Of a DNA stretch of 64,000 bases, positions 30,473 to 38,176 are shown piece after piece. Source of the DNA: a virus. Made by a program: the position numbers and the translations under genes. Below the pieces are notes generated by a model. The model was not told the origin of the DNA. It was given only the letters and a program-made list of their open reading frames with translations, and made no database searches. Position 1 is the first letter of the stretch. Every line of letters begins with the position of its first letter. Location: IMG/VR virus record IMGVR_UViG_3300008453_000584, positions 62,001 through 126,000 of that record; one strand, written 5' to 3'.

Positions 30473-32119
30473 TTAAAAACCCATTCCCATATCCATCATC
30501 CCAGATCCTTCCTTCTTTTCTTCTTTCTTGTTAAAGATTACGGATTCGGTTGTAAGGATCGTACCAGCCACAGAAGCAGCATTCTCGATCGCAATACGCA
30601 CTACCTTGGTCGGATCAAGCAATCCAGCTTCGAAAGCATCGACTACTTTACCAGCTTTGGCATCGTAGGTGCTGTTACTTAATCCGGACTGCATTACTTC
30701 TGTTGCAATTTCATGCCAGTTCTCAATACCTGCGTTAGCAAGGATTCTAACAAAAGGAGCTTTACATGCTCTTAGTAGAATTTGTTTACCGATATCTTCA
30801 CTGTAATCGCTACCAAGAGTAATATTGTCAACAGCTTTATTAACTGCTTTATACAGAGCAATACCTCCGCCTGATACGATTCCTTCATCAAGAGCTGCTC
30901 GGGTAGCAAATAGTGCATCCTCTACTCTATCTTTCTTTTCTTTTATTTCAAGTTCACTATTACCTCCAACTGAGATTACTGCTACACCTCCGACAAGCTT
31001 TCCGAGCCTCTCTTGTAGTTTTTCTTTGTCGTAGAAGGAAGCTGCTTTTTCGATCTGATCTTTAATGTCTAAAGCTCTTTGCTGAATAGCTTCTTTACTT
31101 CCAACTCCATCAACAATTGTTGTTTTTTCTTTTTCAACTGTTACAGTTCTAGCTTTACCTAAATACTGTTCAAGTACATTGGCGTTAATTTTATCTAGCT
31201 TATGTCCTTTATCTTTAGACAGTACTTGACCGCCTGTAATGATTGCTAGATCTTCAAGTGCTAAGGTTCTTCTTTCTCCGAACTCCGGTGCTTTTACTGC
31301 AACACCTCTTACAATACCTCTTGCTTTATTCACAATTAGGGTAGCTAGAGCTTCTCCGTCTATGTCTTCCGCAACAATTAAGAGAGGTTTATTCTCTGCA
31401 TTAGCTTTAGTCATTACAGGGAGTAATTCAGCTGCTGTTGTAATACGGCCGTCGTACATAAAAATATACGCATCTTCAAGAACAGCTTGCATAGTGTTAT
31501 TGTTCGTCACAAAGTAAGGAGATTTGTATCCTCTATCAAATTGCATACCTTCTACTGTCTCTAATTCAGTTTCACCGGTCTTACTCTCCTCGATAGCAAC
31601 TACTCCATCACGTCCAACTTTTTCAAGAGCTGTTGCGATTAAGTTTCCAATCATCTCATCGTTATTACCTGAGATAGTTGCAACTTGTTTAATCTGCTCT
31701 TCGGTATCTAGTTCTTTAGAGACTTCTTTTAGTGCAGCTACAATCTCTTTTACTGCTTTATCTATACCTCTTTTAACTGCAACAGGACTTACTCCCTGGT
31801 TAATTGCTTTCAAACCTTCTTCTACAATAGTTGCGGCAAGGAGAGTAGAAGTTGTTGTACCGTCTCCAGCTTCATTAGCTGACTTGATGGATACTTGTTT
31901 AACAAGTTGAGCACCGATATTTTCAACCTCGTCTTCGATTTGCGAGAAAGCCTTCGCAACAGTAACGCCGTCTTTAGTAACTTTAATTCCATTTACGTTA
32001 TCTTCAATTAATACTGTTCTACCACCAGGTCCTAGTGTTGATGAAACACTGTTGTTTAATTTCTGGATTCCTTTTAGTAGTTTGTTTTTTAATTCAATTC
32101 CAAATAAGCTGTCAACCAT
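30473..32119 (-). CDS. groL: GroEL-type chaperonin (Hsp60)
   Basis: The 548-residue protein is a full-length group I chaperonin. It has TLGPGGRTV near 32 (nucleotide binding), EAGDGTTTST near 86, and VGGVAVISVGGN with RVEDALFATRAALDEGIVSGGG in the intermediate/equatorial region. It ends with the flexible methionine-glycine tail GSGMMDMGMGF. GroEL forms a double ring that folds proteins with GroES, which is encoded 12 nt upstream. Few phages carry both. It is expressed from a promoter at 32439-32469 or from the Hsp20 promoter. Confidence 0.97.
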   Translation of the reverse strand: MVDSLFGIELKNKLLKGIQKLNNSVSSTLGPGGRTVLIEDNVNGIKVTKDGVTVAKAFSQIEDEVENIGAQLVKQVSIKSANEAGDGTTTSTLLAATIVEEGLKAINQGVSPVAVKRGIDKAVKEIVAALKEVSKELDTEEQIKQVATISGNNDEMIGNLIATALEKVGRDGVVAIEESKTGETELETVEGMQFDRGYKSPYFVTNNNTMQAVLEDAYIFMYDGRITTAAELLPVMTKANAENKPLLIVAEDIDGEALATLIVNKARGIVRGVAVKAPEFGERRTLALEDLAIITGGQVLSKDKGHKLDKINANVLEQYLGKARTVTVEKEKTTIVDGVGSKEAIQQRALDIKDQIEKAASFYDKEKLQERLGKLVGGVAVISVGGNSELEIKEKKDRVEDALFATRAALDEGIVSGGGIALYKAVNKAVDNITLGSDYSEDIGKQILLRACKAPFVRILANAGIENWHEIATEVMQSGLSNSTYDAKAGKVVDAFEAGLLDPTKVVRIAIENAASVAGTILTTESVIFNKKEEKKEGSGMMDMGMGF

Positions 32120-32131
32120 TTTTTATAAATT

Positions 32132-32428
32132 TTAATTTTCTGAAACAATGCCGATTACTTCTACAGTTTTACAGAGGAAATACTCATCACCTCCTAGTGT
32201 AACTCTCATACTACCTACTTTAGGAATAAGCAATTTGTCACCTACGTCGAACTTTGTTTGAACAAATTGACCGGTTTGAAAGTTATAAAAATCACTATAC
32301 GCGATTACTTCGCCAATAGCTGGTTTTTCTTTTCCTAGATCAGGAATAATAATGTTGCCTGCAAGGATCTCTTCCTCTTCTACAGGCTTGAGCAAAACGT
32401 ATCCGTTTAGCGGTTTTAATACACTCAT
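32132..32428 (-). CDS. groS: GroES-type co-chaperonin
   Basis: At 98 residues this has the normal length of GroES. It contains LNGYVLLKPVEEEEILAGNIIIPDLGKEKPAIGEVIAYS, corresponding to the beta-barrel, the mobile loop (LAGNIIIPD) that binds GroEL, and the glycine-rich turn. The C-terminus (GGDEYFLCKTVEVIGIVSEN) matches the conserved 'EYLI..E.DILAVI' end. It overlaps no other gene and precedes groL by 12 nt. Confidence 0.95.
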   Translation of the reverse strand: MSVLKPLNGYVLLKPVEEEEILAGNIIIPDLGKEKPAIGEVIAYSDFYNFQTGQFVQTKFDVGDKLLIPKVGSMRVTLGGDEYFLCKTVEVIGIVSEN

Positions 32429-32438
32429 ACTTTTATTT

Positions 32439-32469
32439 TTAATATAGTAAAATTATTTCAGTTCTTCAA
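32439..32469 (-). promoter_or_regulatory. Bacteroidota-type promoter (TTGA-19-TATATTAA)
   Basis: Minus-strand TTGA (32466-32469) and TATATTAA (32439-32446) are 19 nt apart, directly upstream of groS. The -7 box differs from consensus at one position. It may express groS and groL separately from Hsp20. Confidence 0.6.
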
Positions 32470-32644
32470 CTATTTCTAACTCGGGAATAAGCTCTACAAA
32501 GTATATCATATCTTCCTTTCTCAAAGCCACGTCAGCACCTGTAAAGTATTTCCAGGCTTCAATATTAGGGTTATACTCTGCTTTAACTTTCTTTTTAAGA
32601 ATGTAGAGCTTGTCGTCGAACTTTATAAACTCGTTTCTAAACAT
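32453..32644 (-). CDS. Hypothetical protein, 63 aa
   Basis: The small protein (MFRNEFIKFDDKLYILKKKV ... ELIPELEIVEELK) is charged and has no recognised motif. It lies between Hsp20 and GroES in the chaperone unit and its 3' end carries the -33 box of the groS promoter. Position suggests a role with the chaperones, but no evidence shows it. Confidence 0.55.
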   Translation of the reverse strand: MFRNEFIKFDDKLYILKKKVKAEYNPNIEAWKYFTGADVALRKEDMIYFVELIPELEIVEELK

Positions 32645-32674
32645 AGAGATAATGACAGGTCTTTTATGTGTAAC

Positions 32675-33076
32675 TTATTGTATTTGTACTTTCTTAGGTG
32701 CTCTCTCTTCAGCAAAAGGAATAGTTAATGTTAATAATCCTTTCTCTAGCTTTGCTTCAATTTTGCCAAGATCAAATTTAGTAGCTATTTTCCAAGCTAG
32801 GTCAAAAGAGCTTTTTTTAATTCCTCTGTAAATAGCAGTTTTTTCGTCGTCGGGTTTTTTATACCTAATACGGAGAATATCTCCTTCAGTTAAAATTTCA
32901 ATTTCCTCTTTATCGAGGCCTACTGCTGCTACTTCAATTGCAATACCTGTCGGTGTTTCGTAGATGTCTGTGGGATGGGAAACTTTCTGGTTAATTCCAG
33001 AAAAGTGGTTTGAGTCTTTAAACAGATCCTTCCATAGAAGGTCGAATTCGTCCAGTGTGAATGGTTTAAACGTCAT
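32675..33076 (-). CDS. Small heat-shock protein (Hsp20/alpha-crystallin)
   Basis: The 133-residue protein has the alpha-crystallin domain: IAIEVAAVGLDKEEIEILTEGDILRIRY, then KIEAKLEKGLLTLTIPF, the conserved A-x-x-x-n-G-v-L motif. It ends APKKVQIQ, matching the IxI-type C-terminal oligomerisation segment. Hsp20 proteins hold unfolded proteins for refolding by chaperonins. It heads the cluster with GroES and GroEL and follows the promoter at 33156-33186. Confidence 0.95.
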   Translation of the reverse strand: MTFKPFTLDEFDLLWKDLFKDSNHFSGINQKVSHPTDIYETPTGIAIEVAAVGLDKEEIEILTEGDILRIRYKKPDDEKTAIYRGIKKSSFDLAWKIATKFDLGKIEAKLEKGLLTLTIPFAEERAPKKVQIQ

Positions 33077-33155
33077 AGTTTTAAATTTGTGCTCCCCTTA
33101 GGTGAGCGAGTTAATAAATATGTAACCGAGACCTGTCAAGTATCTCTTGCTTATA

Positions 33156-33186
33156 TAAATATACGTAGTAAAAAAAAGAAAGCCAA
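33156..33186 (-). promoter_or_regulatory. Bacteroidota-type promoter (TTGG-19-TATATTTA)
   Basis: Minus-strand TTGG (33183-33186) and TATATTTA (33156-33163) are 19 nt apart upstream of Hsp20, with a leader of about 75 nt. The -33 box lies inside the terminator hairpin of the upstream gene. Confidence 0.8.
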
Positions 33187-33202
33187 CTTTTTTAGCGGCT
33201 TT
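33169..33202 (-). terminator. Rho-independent terminator overlapping a gene end
   Basis: On the minus strand AAAGCC (33202-33197) pairs with GGCTTT (33184-33179), followed by TCTTTTTTTT (33178-33169). The stem overlaps the last codons of the gene at 33192-33809 and the -33 box of the Hsp20 promoter. Confidence 0.65.
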
Positions 33203-33809
33203 TCAAATAGTTTGTAATCACTCCTCCGAGAACTGCTGCCTCTACTTCTAACTCTCCAATTTCACTTCGAGTTAACTCTCGTTTCTTTTTAGTGTATTCG
33301 ACTCCGAGAGTACCAATGAGTTTATTCTCAATACAGAAAATTGCAAATCCATAGTAGCTTTTACATCCGGTTTCATCAGCTAAGTATTTCATTCCGTAGT
33401 TTTCAGTATCAGGGTCTTTAAAATCTGGAACCGCTAAGTACCCTTTATCGTATACCTCGGCTGTTGTTTTTGCAAACAGAGAAACTGGTATATTCTGAAA
33501 CATCATCTTAGTAGGAGGGATATCTGGTGCTGTTACTTCGTAGAAGATAGAAAACTTCTGAATAGATTTACCTGTTGGTGCGTAGTGTCCTCCGTTATGA
33601 AATTGAGTAATCCAAACTCGATCAGCTTGGTACCTGTCTTTGATTTCTTCTATTTTATGATCAATCGCTCTAGAGAAATTAATCTCTTCAGCAACAGTGT
33701 CTTTTTTCTGAGATTGTCTTGCTTTTATCCACTGTACGGCTATTGGCCCAGCGACACCTGTTAAAAAAGCTCCTAAAATAGTTGCTACTACTTCTTGATT
33801 CCAAGTCAT
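33192..33809 (-). CDS. GAF-like sensor domain protein with N-terminal membrane helix
   Basis: Residues 8-28 (VATILGAFLTGVAGPIAVQWI) form a membrane helix, followed by a linker and a GAF-like domain (about 60-200) with ITQFHNGGHYAPTG, SLFAKTTAEVYDKGY and YYGFAIFCIENKLIGTLGVEY. GAF domains bind small molecules or serve as dimer modules; phage proteins with this head-plus-GAF layout have no assigned role known to me. The ligand is unknown. It ends at a terminator. Confidence 0.65.
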   Translation of the reverse strand: MTWNQEVVATILGAFLTGVAGPIAVQWIKARQSQKKDTVAEEINFSRAIDHKIEEIKDRYQADRVWITQFHNGGHYAPTGKSIQKFSIFYEVTAPDIPPTKMMFQNIPVSLFAKTTAEVYDKGYLAVPDFKDPDTENYGMKYLADETGCKSYYGFAIFCIENKLIGTLGVEYTKKKRELTRSEIGELEVEAAVLGGVITNYLKSR

Positions 33810-33865
33810 TATAAGTACGGGATTTACAGTTTTTAATACTAATAAATAGTATAATTTTTCCGTAT

Positions 33866-34921
33866 TTAAAAAGTACTCTGCTTTTCGAATAAACTTAAAG
33901 CTTTCTCATACTCTACGTTGTAAACCTTCTTATTTTTTTGACCTGATATGATTTCAAGTTCGCTACATAAAGCAAGGAATTCGTTAATATCCTTTAAAGT
34001 ACACTGTACTTTTGCGTTGGATGCTAAAGCTTTTAGCTTTGCATTAGAGATAACGGATTCACCTTCTTTTTTTCTTCCGTTTTGAAAATATAAACGAAGT
34101 AATGTTAGATTTAGTTCTAGTTGTTTATATTTAGGAGTTGCTAAGACTTGCTTCATTTCTGAATAAGAAGTCCATTTATAGTATGCGCTAAAAGCTACTC
34201 CAATCAGTATAATAAGTTCTAGAAAAAAGACCATCACGGCAAATGCCAAACTATTCTGTTGAATCTTATCTTCTTGCTTTGTTAACTTACTACCTGTTTT
34301 TTGCTCAAGAATAGCAATACGGGAATCTCTTTCTTGCTCGTATTTCTTAACATCTGCTTCTAACTGCTTAACGGTATTTTGTTGTCGTCTACTAAGCACA
34401 CCATCTTCGTCGTTTTGTTGTATTGCTTGTATTTGCTGTTCTTTTAAAGCTATACGCTGCTGGTATACTGCAGTTATAGAGTCTGCTCCTCTAGTCTGTA
34501 TTGTATCTAGTTTAGACTCTACTGTAGCACTTGTATCAATCAACCTATGTGCTCCGTTTAAAGATAGATAGAAAGATCCAGCAACTAAAGTAAGACATAC
34601 TATAATACCCGATGCTATGTTTACTGTTAATCTTTTTAGACGTAGTATAGTTGCTGTAAGCTGTTCAAAAGCAAATCTCTTAAACAACTCATACCCTGTC
34701 ATAAAGAGTATAATAAAAACGGAAAAGAATAGATCTTGTCCGGAAAATAAGCTAGGTATACTATTGGTTACATCCTTAATAAAAAAGTAACTAAATAGTA
34801 TTAGAAAAATATTTCCTAGAAAAGAAAAGTAATACAGAGTACTACTTAGGGGCTTGAAGTTTTTTTCGAAGTTAAAAGTTTCTAGGTCTGTTTTTAACTT
34901 GTTATACTTATCTAGTTTCAT
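33866..34921 (-). CDS. Multi-pass membrane protein with coiled coil, 351 aa
   Basis: Four hydrophobic segments (about residues 28-50, 62-82, 100-122, 218-240) surround a long coiled coil (IQTRGADSITAVYQQ ... YEQERDSRIAILEQKTG). The C-terminal part is soluble. This could be a phage inner-membrane sensor or a superinfection-exclusion protein, but no family was recognised. It starts right after a 56-residue membrane protein gene. Confidence 0.65.
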   Translation of the reverse strand: MKLDKYNKLKTDLETFNFEKNFKPLSSTLYYFSFLGNIFLILFSYFFIKDVTNSIPSLFSGQDLFFSVFIILFMTGYELFKRFAFEQLTATILRLKRLTVNIASGIIVCLTLVAGSFYLSLNGAHRLIDTSATVESKLDTIQTRGADSITAVYQQRIALKEQQIQAIQQNDEDGVLSRRQQNTVKQLEADVKKYEQERDSRIAILEQKTGSKLTKQEDKIQQNSLAFAVMVFFLELIILIGVAFSAYYKWTSYSEMKQVLATPKYKQLELNLTLLRLYFQNGRKKEGESVISNAKLKALASNAKVQCTLKDINEFLALCSELEIISGQKNKKVYNVEYEKALSLFEKQSTF

Positions 34922-34925
34922 AATT

Positions 34926-35096
34926 TTAGAATTCTTCTATGATTCCTAATATTTCAGCGCCAACCAGTAATCCTCCTGCTGCATTAAAATACCACTGATC
35001 GGCATACATAAATGCGAAGCCAGCAAATACTCTAACAATGGATTTAGCTATGCTGATTCTAAAATGCCAGGTTGATTTACTTTCTTTCGGTTGCAT
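34926..35096 (-). CDS. Small membrane protein, 56 aa
   Basis: The start ATG overlaps the stop codon of the dCTP deaminase gene (TAATG), so the genes are translationally coupled. The protein, starting MQPKESKSTWHFRI, has a hydrophobic centre and C-terminal half (SIVRVFAGFAFMYADQWYF ... GGLLVGAEILGII) with one or two membrane spans. Size and layout resemble phage holins, but this is not proven. Confidence 0.65.
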   Translation of the reverse strand: MQPKESKSTWHFRISIAKSIVRVFAGFAFMYADQWYFNAAGGLLVGAEILGIIEEF

Positions 35097-35590
35097 TAGT
35101 AGTTGGTTTTATTTTGAAACTGTCCGTTATATAGTTCTGCAGGAGTTGGATTTTTAATCATATAAAGCTGACACACTCTAGCATTCTCTTCAATGAAAAT
35201 TGTATCCGATTCTACAAACATTGTTGTTCCCATTGTTTCAGTTTCGAAACCTGGATCCCAGATAGGACTGTTTATCTTAGCTCCTCCTCTGTAGATAGAA
35301 GATCTAGATGTGATAAAACCAGTTGCATTAGCAGGAATCTTAATACCTTCGTTAAAGGTTAATGCGTAGGGACCTTTTGTAAGTCTCCACACTTTCCTCC
35401 CGTCTATATTCTGAAGAGGTACTCTATCAAAACTTTCTGGTTTGACAATGGTTTTTTCTTTTAATACCATGATTCCTCCGAGTATTCTTTCAATCTTCTG
35501 AACGGATAAATCTATACCGACCTGATTGACTTTATGCAAGCTCTGTGGGGCTACTAGATGTGCTAGTACTTCTTCTCCTGTTAGTAACAT
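35096..35590 (-). CDS. dcd: dCTP deaminase / dUTPase-family enzyme
   Basis: The 164-residue protein contains VGIDLSV near 23, ITSRSSIYRGGA near 92 (the SRSS catalytic region of dCTP deaminase), INSPIWDPGFET near 105 and ENARVCQLYM near 135. dCTP deaminase converts dCTP to dUTP (or to dUMP in the bifunctional form), feeding thymidylate synthesis. Length is typical (about 165-190). It fits with the class II ribonucleotide reductase at 45260. Confidence 0.88.
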   Translation of the reverse strand: MLLTGEEVLAHLVAPQSLHKVNQVGIDLSVQKIERILGGIMVLKEKTIVKPESFDRVPLQNIDGRKVWRLTKGPYALTFNEGIKIPANATGFITSRSSIYRGGAKINSPIWDPGFETETMGTTMFVESDTIFIEENARVCQLYMIKNPTPAELYNGQFQNKTNY

Positions 35591-35596
35591 ATTAGT

Positions 35597-35989
35597 TTAA
35601 ATTGGCTCTATAGAATGTGATTGCAATAAGTTTTGTAGATGTATGTAGTAAACATCCCGGGTTGTTGATTCTAAAATATCTCCTACTTCAAACTTCTTTT
35701 CAAAATCTCCTGATTTGAGTAGGAAAGGACTGAGTACTCTAAATTGTCTAGTTCCTTCGTAGACATACTGTGATTCTAATACAGGAGTGGGGATTGTCGG
35801 AGGTGTAGTCTGTGCATAAGGAAATACTTTGTTAAGTACTTGACGTCTTTTATTACATCCACAGTCTTCTTTGCCCATAGCTCGAGCTACACCTTCTGCT
35901 ACTTTATCTATTCCTATTGCATGAGTAATTTTTGCAATAGTATCTCCTAAACCTTCGCTAGGATTTTGAGGGTTAAAATCTTGTGACAT
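35597..35989 (-). CDS. Hypothetical phage protein with GIDK...CGCNKRRQ motif, 130 aa
   Basis: An N-terminal segment GDTIAKITHAIGIDKVAEGV followed by CGCNKRRQVLN resembles a short element seen in phage proteins of several kinds, with a CxC pair. The C-terminal part (VYEGTRQFRVLSPFLLKSGD) looks like a small beta domain. Function unknown. Confidence 0.55.
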   Translation of the reverse strand: MSQDFNPQNPSEGLGDTIAKITHAIGIDKVAEGVARAMGKEDCGCNKRRQVLNKVFPYAQTTPPTIPTPVLESQYVYEGTRQFRVLSPFLLKSGDFEKKFEVGDILESTTRDVYYIHLQNLLQSHSIEPI

Positions 35990-36007
35990 ATCTATAAATA
36001 GTTAAAA

Positions 36008-36730
36008 TTAGCATTTATTTACTGCGTTTCTTACGTACATATAGAACTCCTCACGGCATTCTGGCTCGTTAAGGAATGCTCCGGAAAGCTTAGCTGTCTG
36101 CATAGAAGCACCTTGATGCTTAACTCCGCGGCATGATACACAACTATGTTTACTGTCTACAACCACCGCTACTCCTAGGTTATCTGGTATAACAGTATTC
36201 AGGGTATCAAAGATCTGCATAGTTAAATCTTCTTGAATCTGACCTCTTCTAGAATACTGTTCTACTATTCTGTTTAATTTAGAGAGTCCCATTACTTGCT
36301 TAGATTCTCCTGGTATGTAACCTACGTGACATACACCTAAAATCTGCTGATGGTGATGTGCGCATTGAGAGAATACCGGAATATTAGTCTCTACAATAAT
36401 ACCGTCGTAGTTCGAAGGAAAGGTTGTAATCTCACTCATAAGATCGTACCTACCTTTCCAGAGATCATTTACATAGGCCTTAGCTACGCGCTTAGGTGTA
36501 TTCTCACTATTCGGATCACTTTGCCAATTAACACCGAGGGCGTTTAGGAACTTACCGTAGTGGTGTGCTGCTTCAGTAATAATAGCATCTTTTTCTTCTG
36601 AGTTTAGAGAGCGATGCTCTCCTTTGTAAATTAAGTTTGCTAATTGAGTAGAAACTCCGTTAGCAAAACCTACTGTAGACTCTTCGAGTTTTTCAATATT
36701 AACTGTTAACGGTTTTTGCTTGTTGCTCAT
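36008..36730 (-). CDS. folE: GTP cyclohydrolase I
   Basis: FolE converts GTP to dihydroneopterin triphosphate and formate, the first step of 7-deazaguanine (and folate) synthesis. The 240-residue protein has CAHHHQQILG (zinc and catalytic His), YIPGESKQVMGLSKLNRIVE, QEDLTMQIFD and HSCVSCRGVKHQGASMQT. All of the usual Zn-binding residues (Cys/His/Cys) appear present. With QueD, QueE and QueC it would supply preQ0. Confidence 0.95.
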   Translation of the reverse strand: MSNKQKPLTVNIEKLEESTVGFANGVSTQLANLIYKGEHRSLNSEEKDAIITEAAHHYGKFLNALGVNWQSDPNSENTPKRVAKAYVNDLWKGRYDLMSEITTFPSNYDGIIVETNIPVFSQCAHHHQQILGVCHVGYIPGESKQVMGLSKLNRIVEQYSRRGQIQEDLTMQIFDTLNTVIPDNLGVAVVVDSKHSCVSCRGVKHQGASMQTAKLSGAFLNEPECREEFYMYVRNAVNKC

Positions 36731-36917
36731 ATTTCTTTAATTGTTCTTTTAATTTATCGATTTGTTCTTGAAGTTCCAACGTTTTTTGGGAATGCAAAGT
36801 AATTAATCCTACAATATTAACACTCACTACAGTTTCAAACTGAGTGAATCTGAACCATACGTAGGCTTGTGCACCACAGAGTGTTAGCAGTACTATTGTG
36901 AAGATGTCAAAGCTCAT
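36699..36917 (-). CDS. Small membrane protein with coiled coil, 72 aa
   Basis: A hydrophobic N-terminus (FDIFTIVLLTLCGAQAYVWF) is followed by a coiled coil (LQEQIDKLKEQLKKYEQQ). It overlaps folE by 32 nt. Similar architectures occur at 24315 and 27480. Function unknown. Confidence 0.5.
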   Translation of the reverse strand: MSFDIFTIVLLTLCGAQAYVWFRFTQFETVVSVNIVGLITLHSQKTLELQEQIDKLKEQLKKYEQQAKTVNS

Positions 36918-36927
36918 TTATTTTGTT

Positions 36928-37299
36928 TTAATTTTTATCGTAACATTCTTTACATAATTGTCCTGCTCCTTCAACGTACCCGTACCTGAAGTTAATATTA
37001 ACATCGTAAGTGTAAGGAGTTTCTTTGCCGCAGATAATGCAATGCTCTATACTGTTAGAGTTTAACTCTCCTGGAACTTCAATACCCCAGCAGTTTGGGC
37101 CGCCGTCGTAAGTCATTCTCTTACTCCAAAGGTCCGGTGCTTTTCTCATAAAATAACCTAGGTCGTAGTTATTAGGAAGCAGTAGTGTAAGTCGTCTTAG
37201 AACCTCGTAGACATCTTCTGGTGTTTTAGCTTTTTTAAGCTTTTCTTCTAGGTTTGTAATAGCATTAAGAGTGTGCTGGTTAAAGGTGGGAGTATTCAT
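36928..37299 (-). CDS. Zinc-binding protein, 123 aa, unknown
   Basis: The C-terminal third has two CxxC knuckles (HCIICGKE and LCKECYDK) that look like a zinc ribbon. The N-terminal part is helical (LEEKLKKAKTPEDVYEVLRRL). No family recognised. It lies between a membrane protein gene and a GalE-like gene. Confidence 0.55.
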   Translation of the reverse strand: MNTPTFNQHTLNAITNLEEKLKKAKTPEDVYEVLRRLTLLLPNNYDLGYFMRKAPDLWSKRMTYDGGPNCWGIEVPGELNSNSIEHCIICGKETPYTYDVNINFRYGYVEGAGQLCKECYDKN

Positions 37300-37309
37300 A
37301 ATTAAACAT

Positions 37310-38173
37310 TTACTTTTCTAATTGTTGTATGTAGTTTAATAATCTGTCTTTAGGTGCCCATCCTAATCTTTCTACAGCATCACTATTAACACGTAAAGTC
37401 TTTCTATAATTACCTTGTTGCTCTGGGATGTTTATTGTTTCACATCCGAATTTATCGCAGAACATTTTAGCTACTTCGTTTACAGAGTAGTTACATCCTG
37501 TACCTAGCTCCCAAGCATCTTCATGCTTCTCATCAGACTCGGCAACTCTTATAAGCCCATCTACGATATCTTGAACGTGTGTGAAATCTCTACGTTGCTC
37601 TCCATCACCTACAATCGTCAGTTTCTCATTATTCTGAAGCTGTTTTCTCCACACCCCGATTACTGCAGCCATATGACTGTCTACTAGCTCACCAGGACCG
37701 TATACATTATAGAATCTAACGATTTCTGCGTTAAGCCCAAAACATTTAGTGCTCATCTTTATCCACTGCTCTCCCATGTACTTTGTCATAGCGTAGGGGG
37801 ATAATTCTGGGTTGTGGTGTTTAGATGATGATCCTGCGTATATAAGTTTAGCGCTTACTTTCAAAGCGTAATCAACTACCTGTCTAGTTCCCTCTACATT
37901 AGAGGTAAAAGTTTGTCTAGGTTGTGCAAAAGAAGGTTGAATTCTACTTAACGCGGCAAGATGAAAAATATACTTATAATTCTTTAAAGCAACATTTTCC
38001 ATGGCTCTTACATCACCTCCTAGGAAATTTGCACCTATCAGGTCAACATCCTTGGCTTCTTTTCCTATACTTAAATTATCTATTACATCGACATTATAGC
38101 CTCTGAGTAGAAGCTCTTTAGTTAGGGCATATCCTACAAAGCCACATCCTCCGGTTACTAGTACATTTTCCAT
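37310..38173 (-). CDS. NAD-dependent sugar epimerase (GalE-like)
   Basis: A 287-residue extended SDR. It has VTGGCGFVGYALTKELL (NAD motif), IFHLAALSRIQPSF, YAGSSSKHHNPELSPYAMTKYMGE (catalytic Ser and YxxxK) and VGDGEQRRDFTHVQDIV. These resemble UDP-glucose or UDP-GlcNAc 4-epimerases and dTDP-glucose 4,6-dehydratases. It is outside the glycan island, within the deazaguanine block, so it may supply a nucleotide sugar or act on something unrelated. Confidence 0.82.
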   Translation of the reverse strand: MENVLVTGGCGFVGYALTKELLLRGYNVDVIDNLSIGKEAKDVDLIGANFLGGDVRAMENVALKNYKYIFHLAALSRIQPSFAQPRQTFTSNVEGTRQVVDYALKVSAKLIYAGSSSKHHNPELSPYAMTKYMGEQWIKMSTKCFGLNAEIVRFYNVYGPGELVDSHMAAVIGVWRKQLQNNEKLTIVGDGEQRRDFTHVQDIVDGLIRVAESDEKHEDAWELGTGCNYSVNEVAKMFCDKFGCETINIPEQQGNYRKTLRVNSDAVERLGWAPKDRLLNYIQQLEK

Positions 38174-38176
38174 AGT

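Noticed and set aside
33111-33139. A sigma70-like promoter TTGACA-17-TATTAA in front of Hsp20
   Set aside because: The spacing is right, but the nearby TTGG-19-TATATTTA site matches fourteen other sites in the window and Bacteroidota do not use E. coli-type promoters; the match is probably chance.
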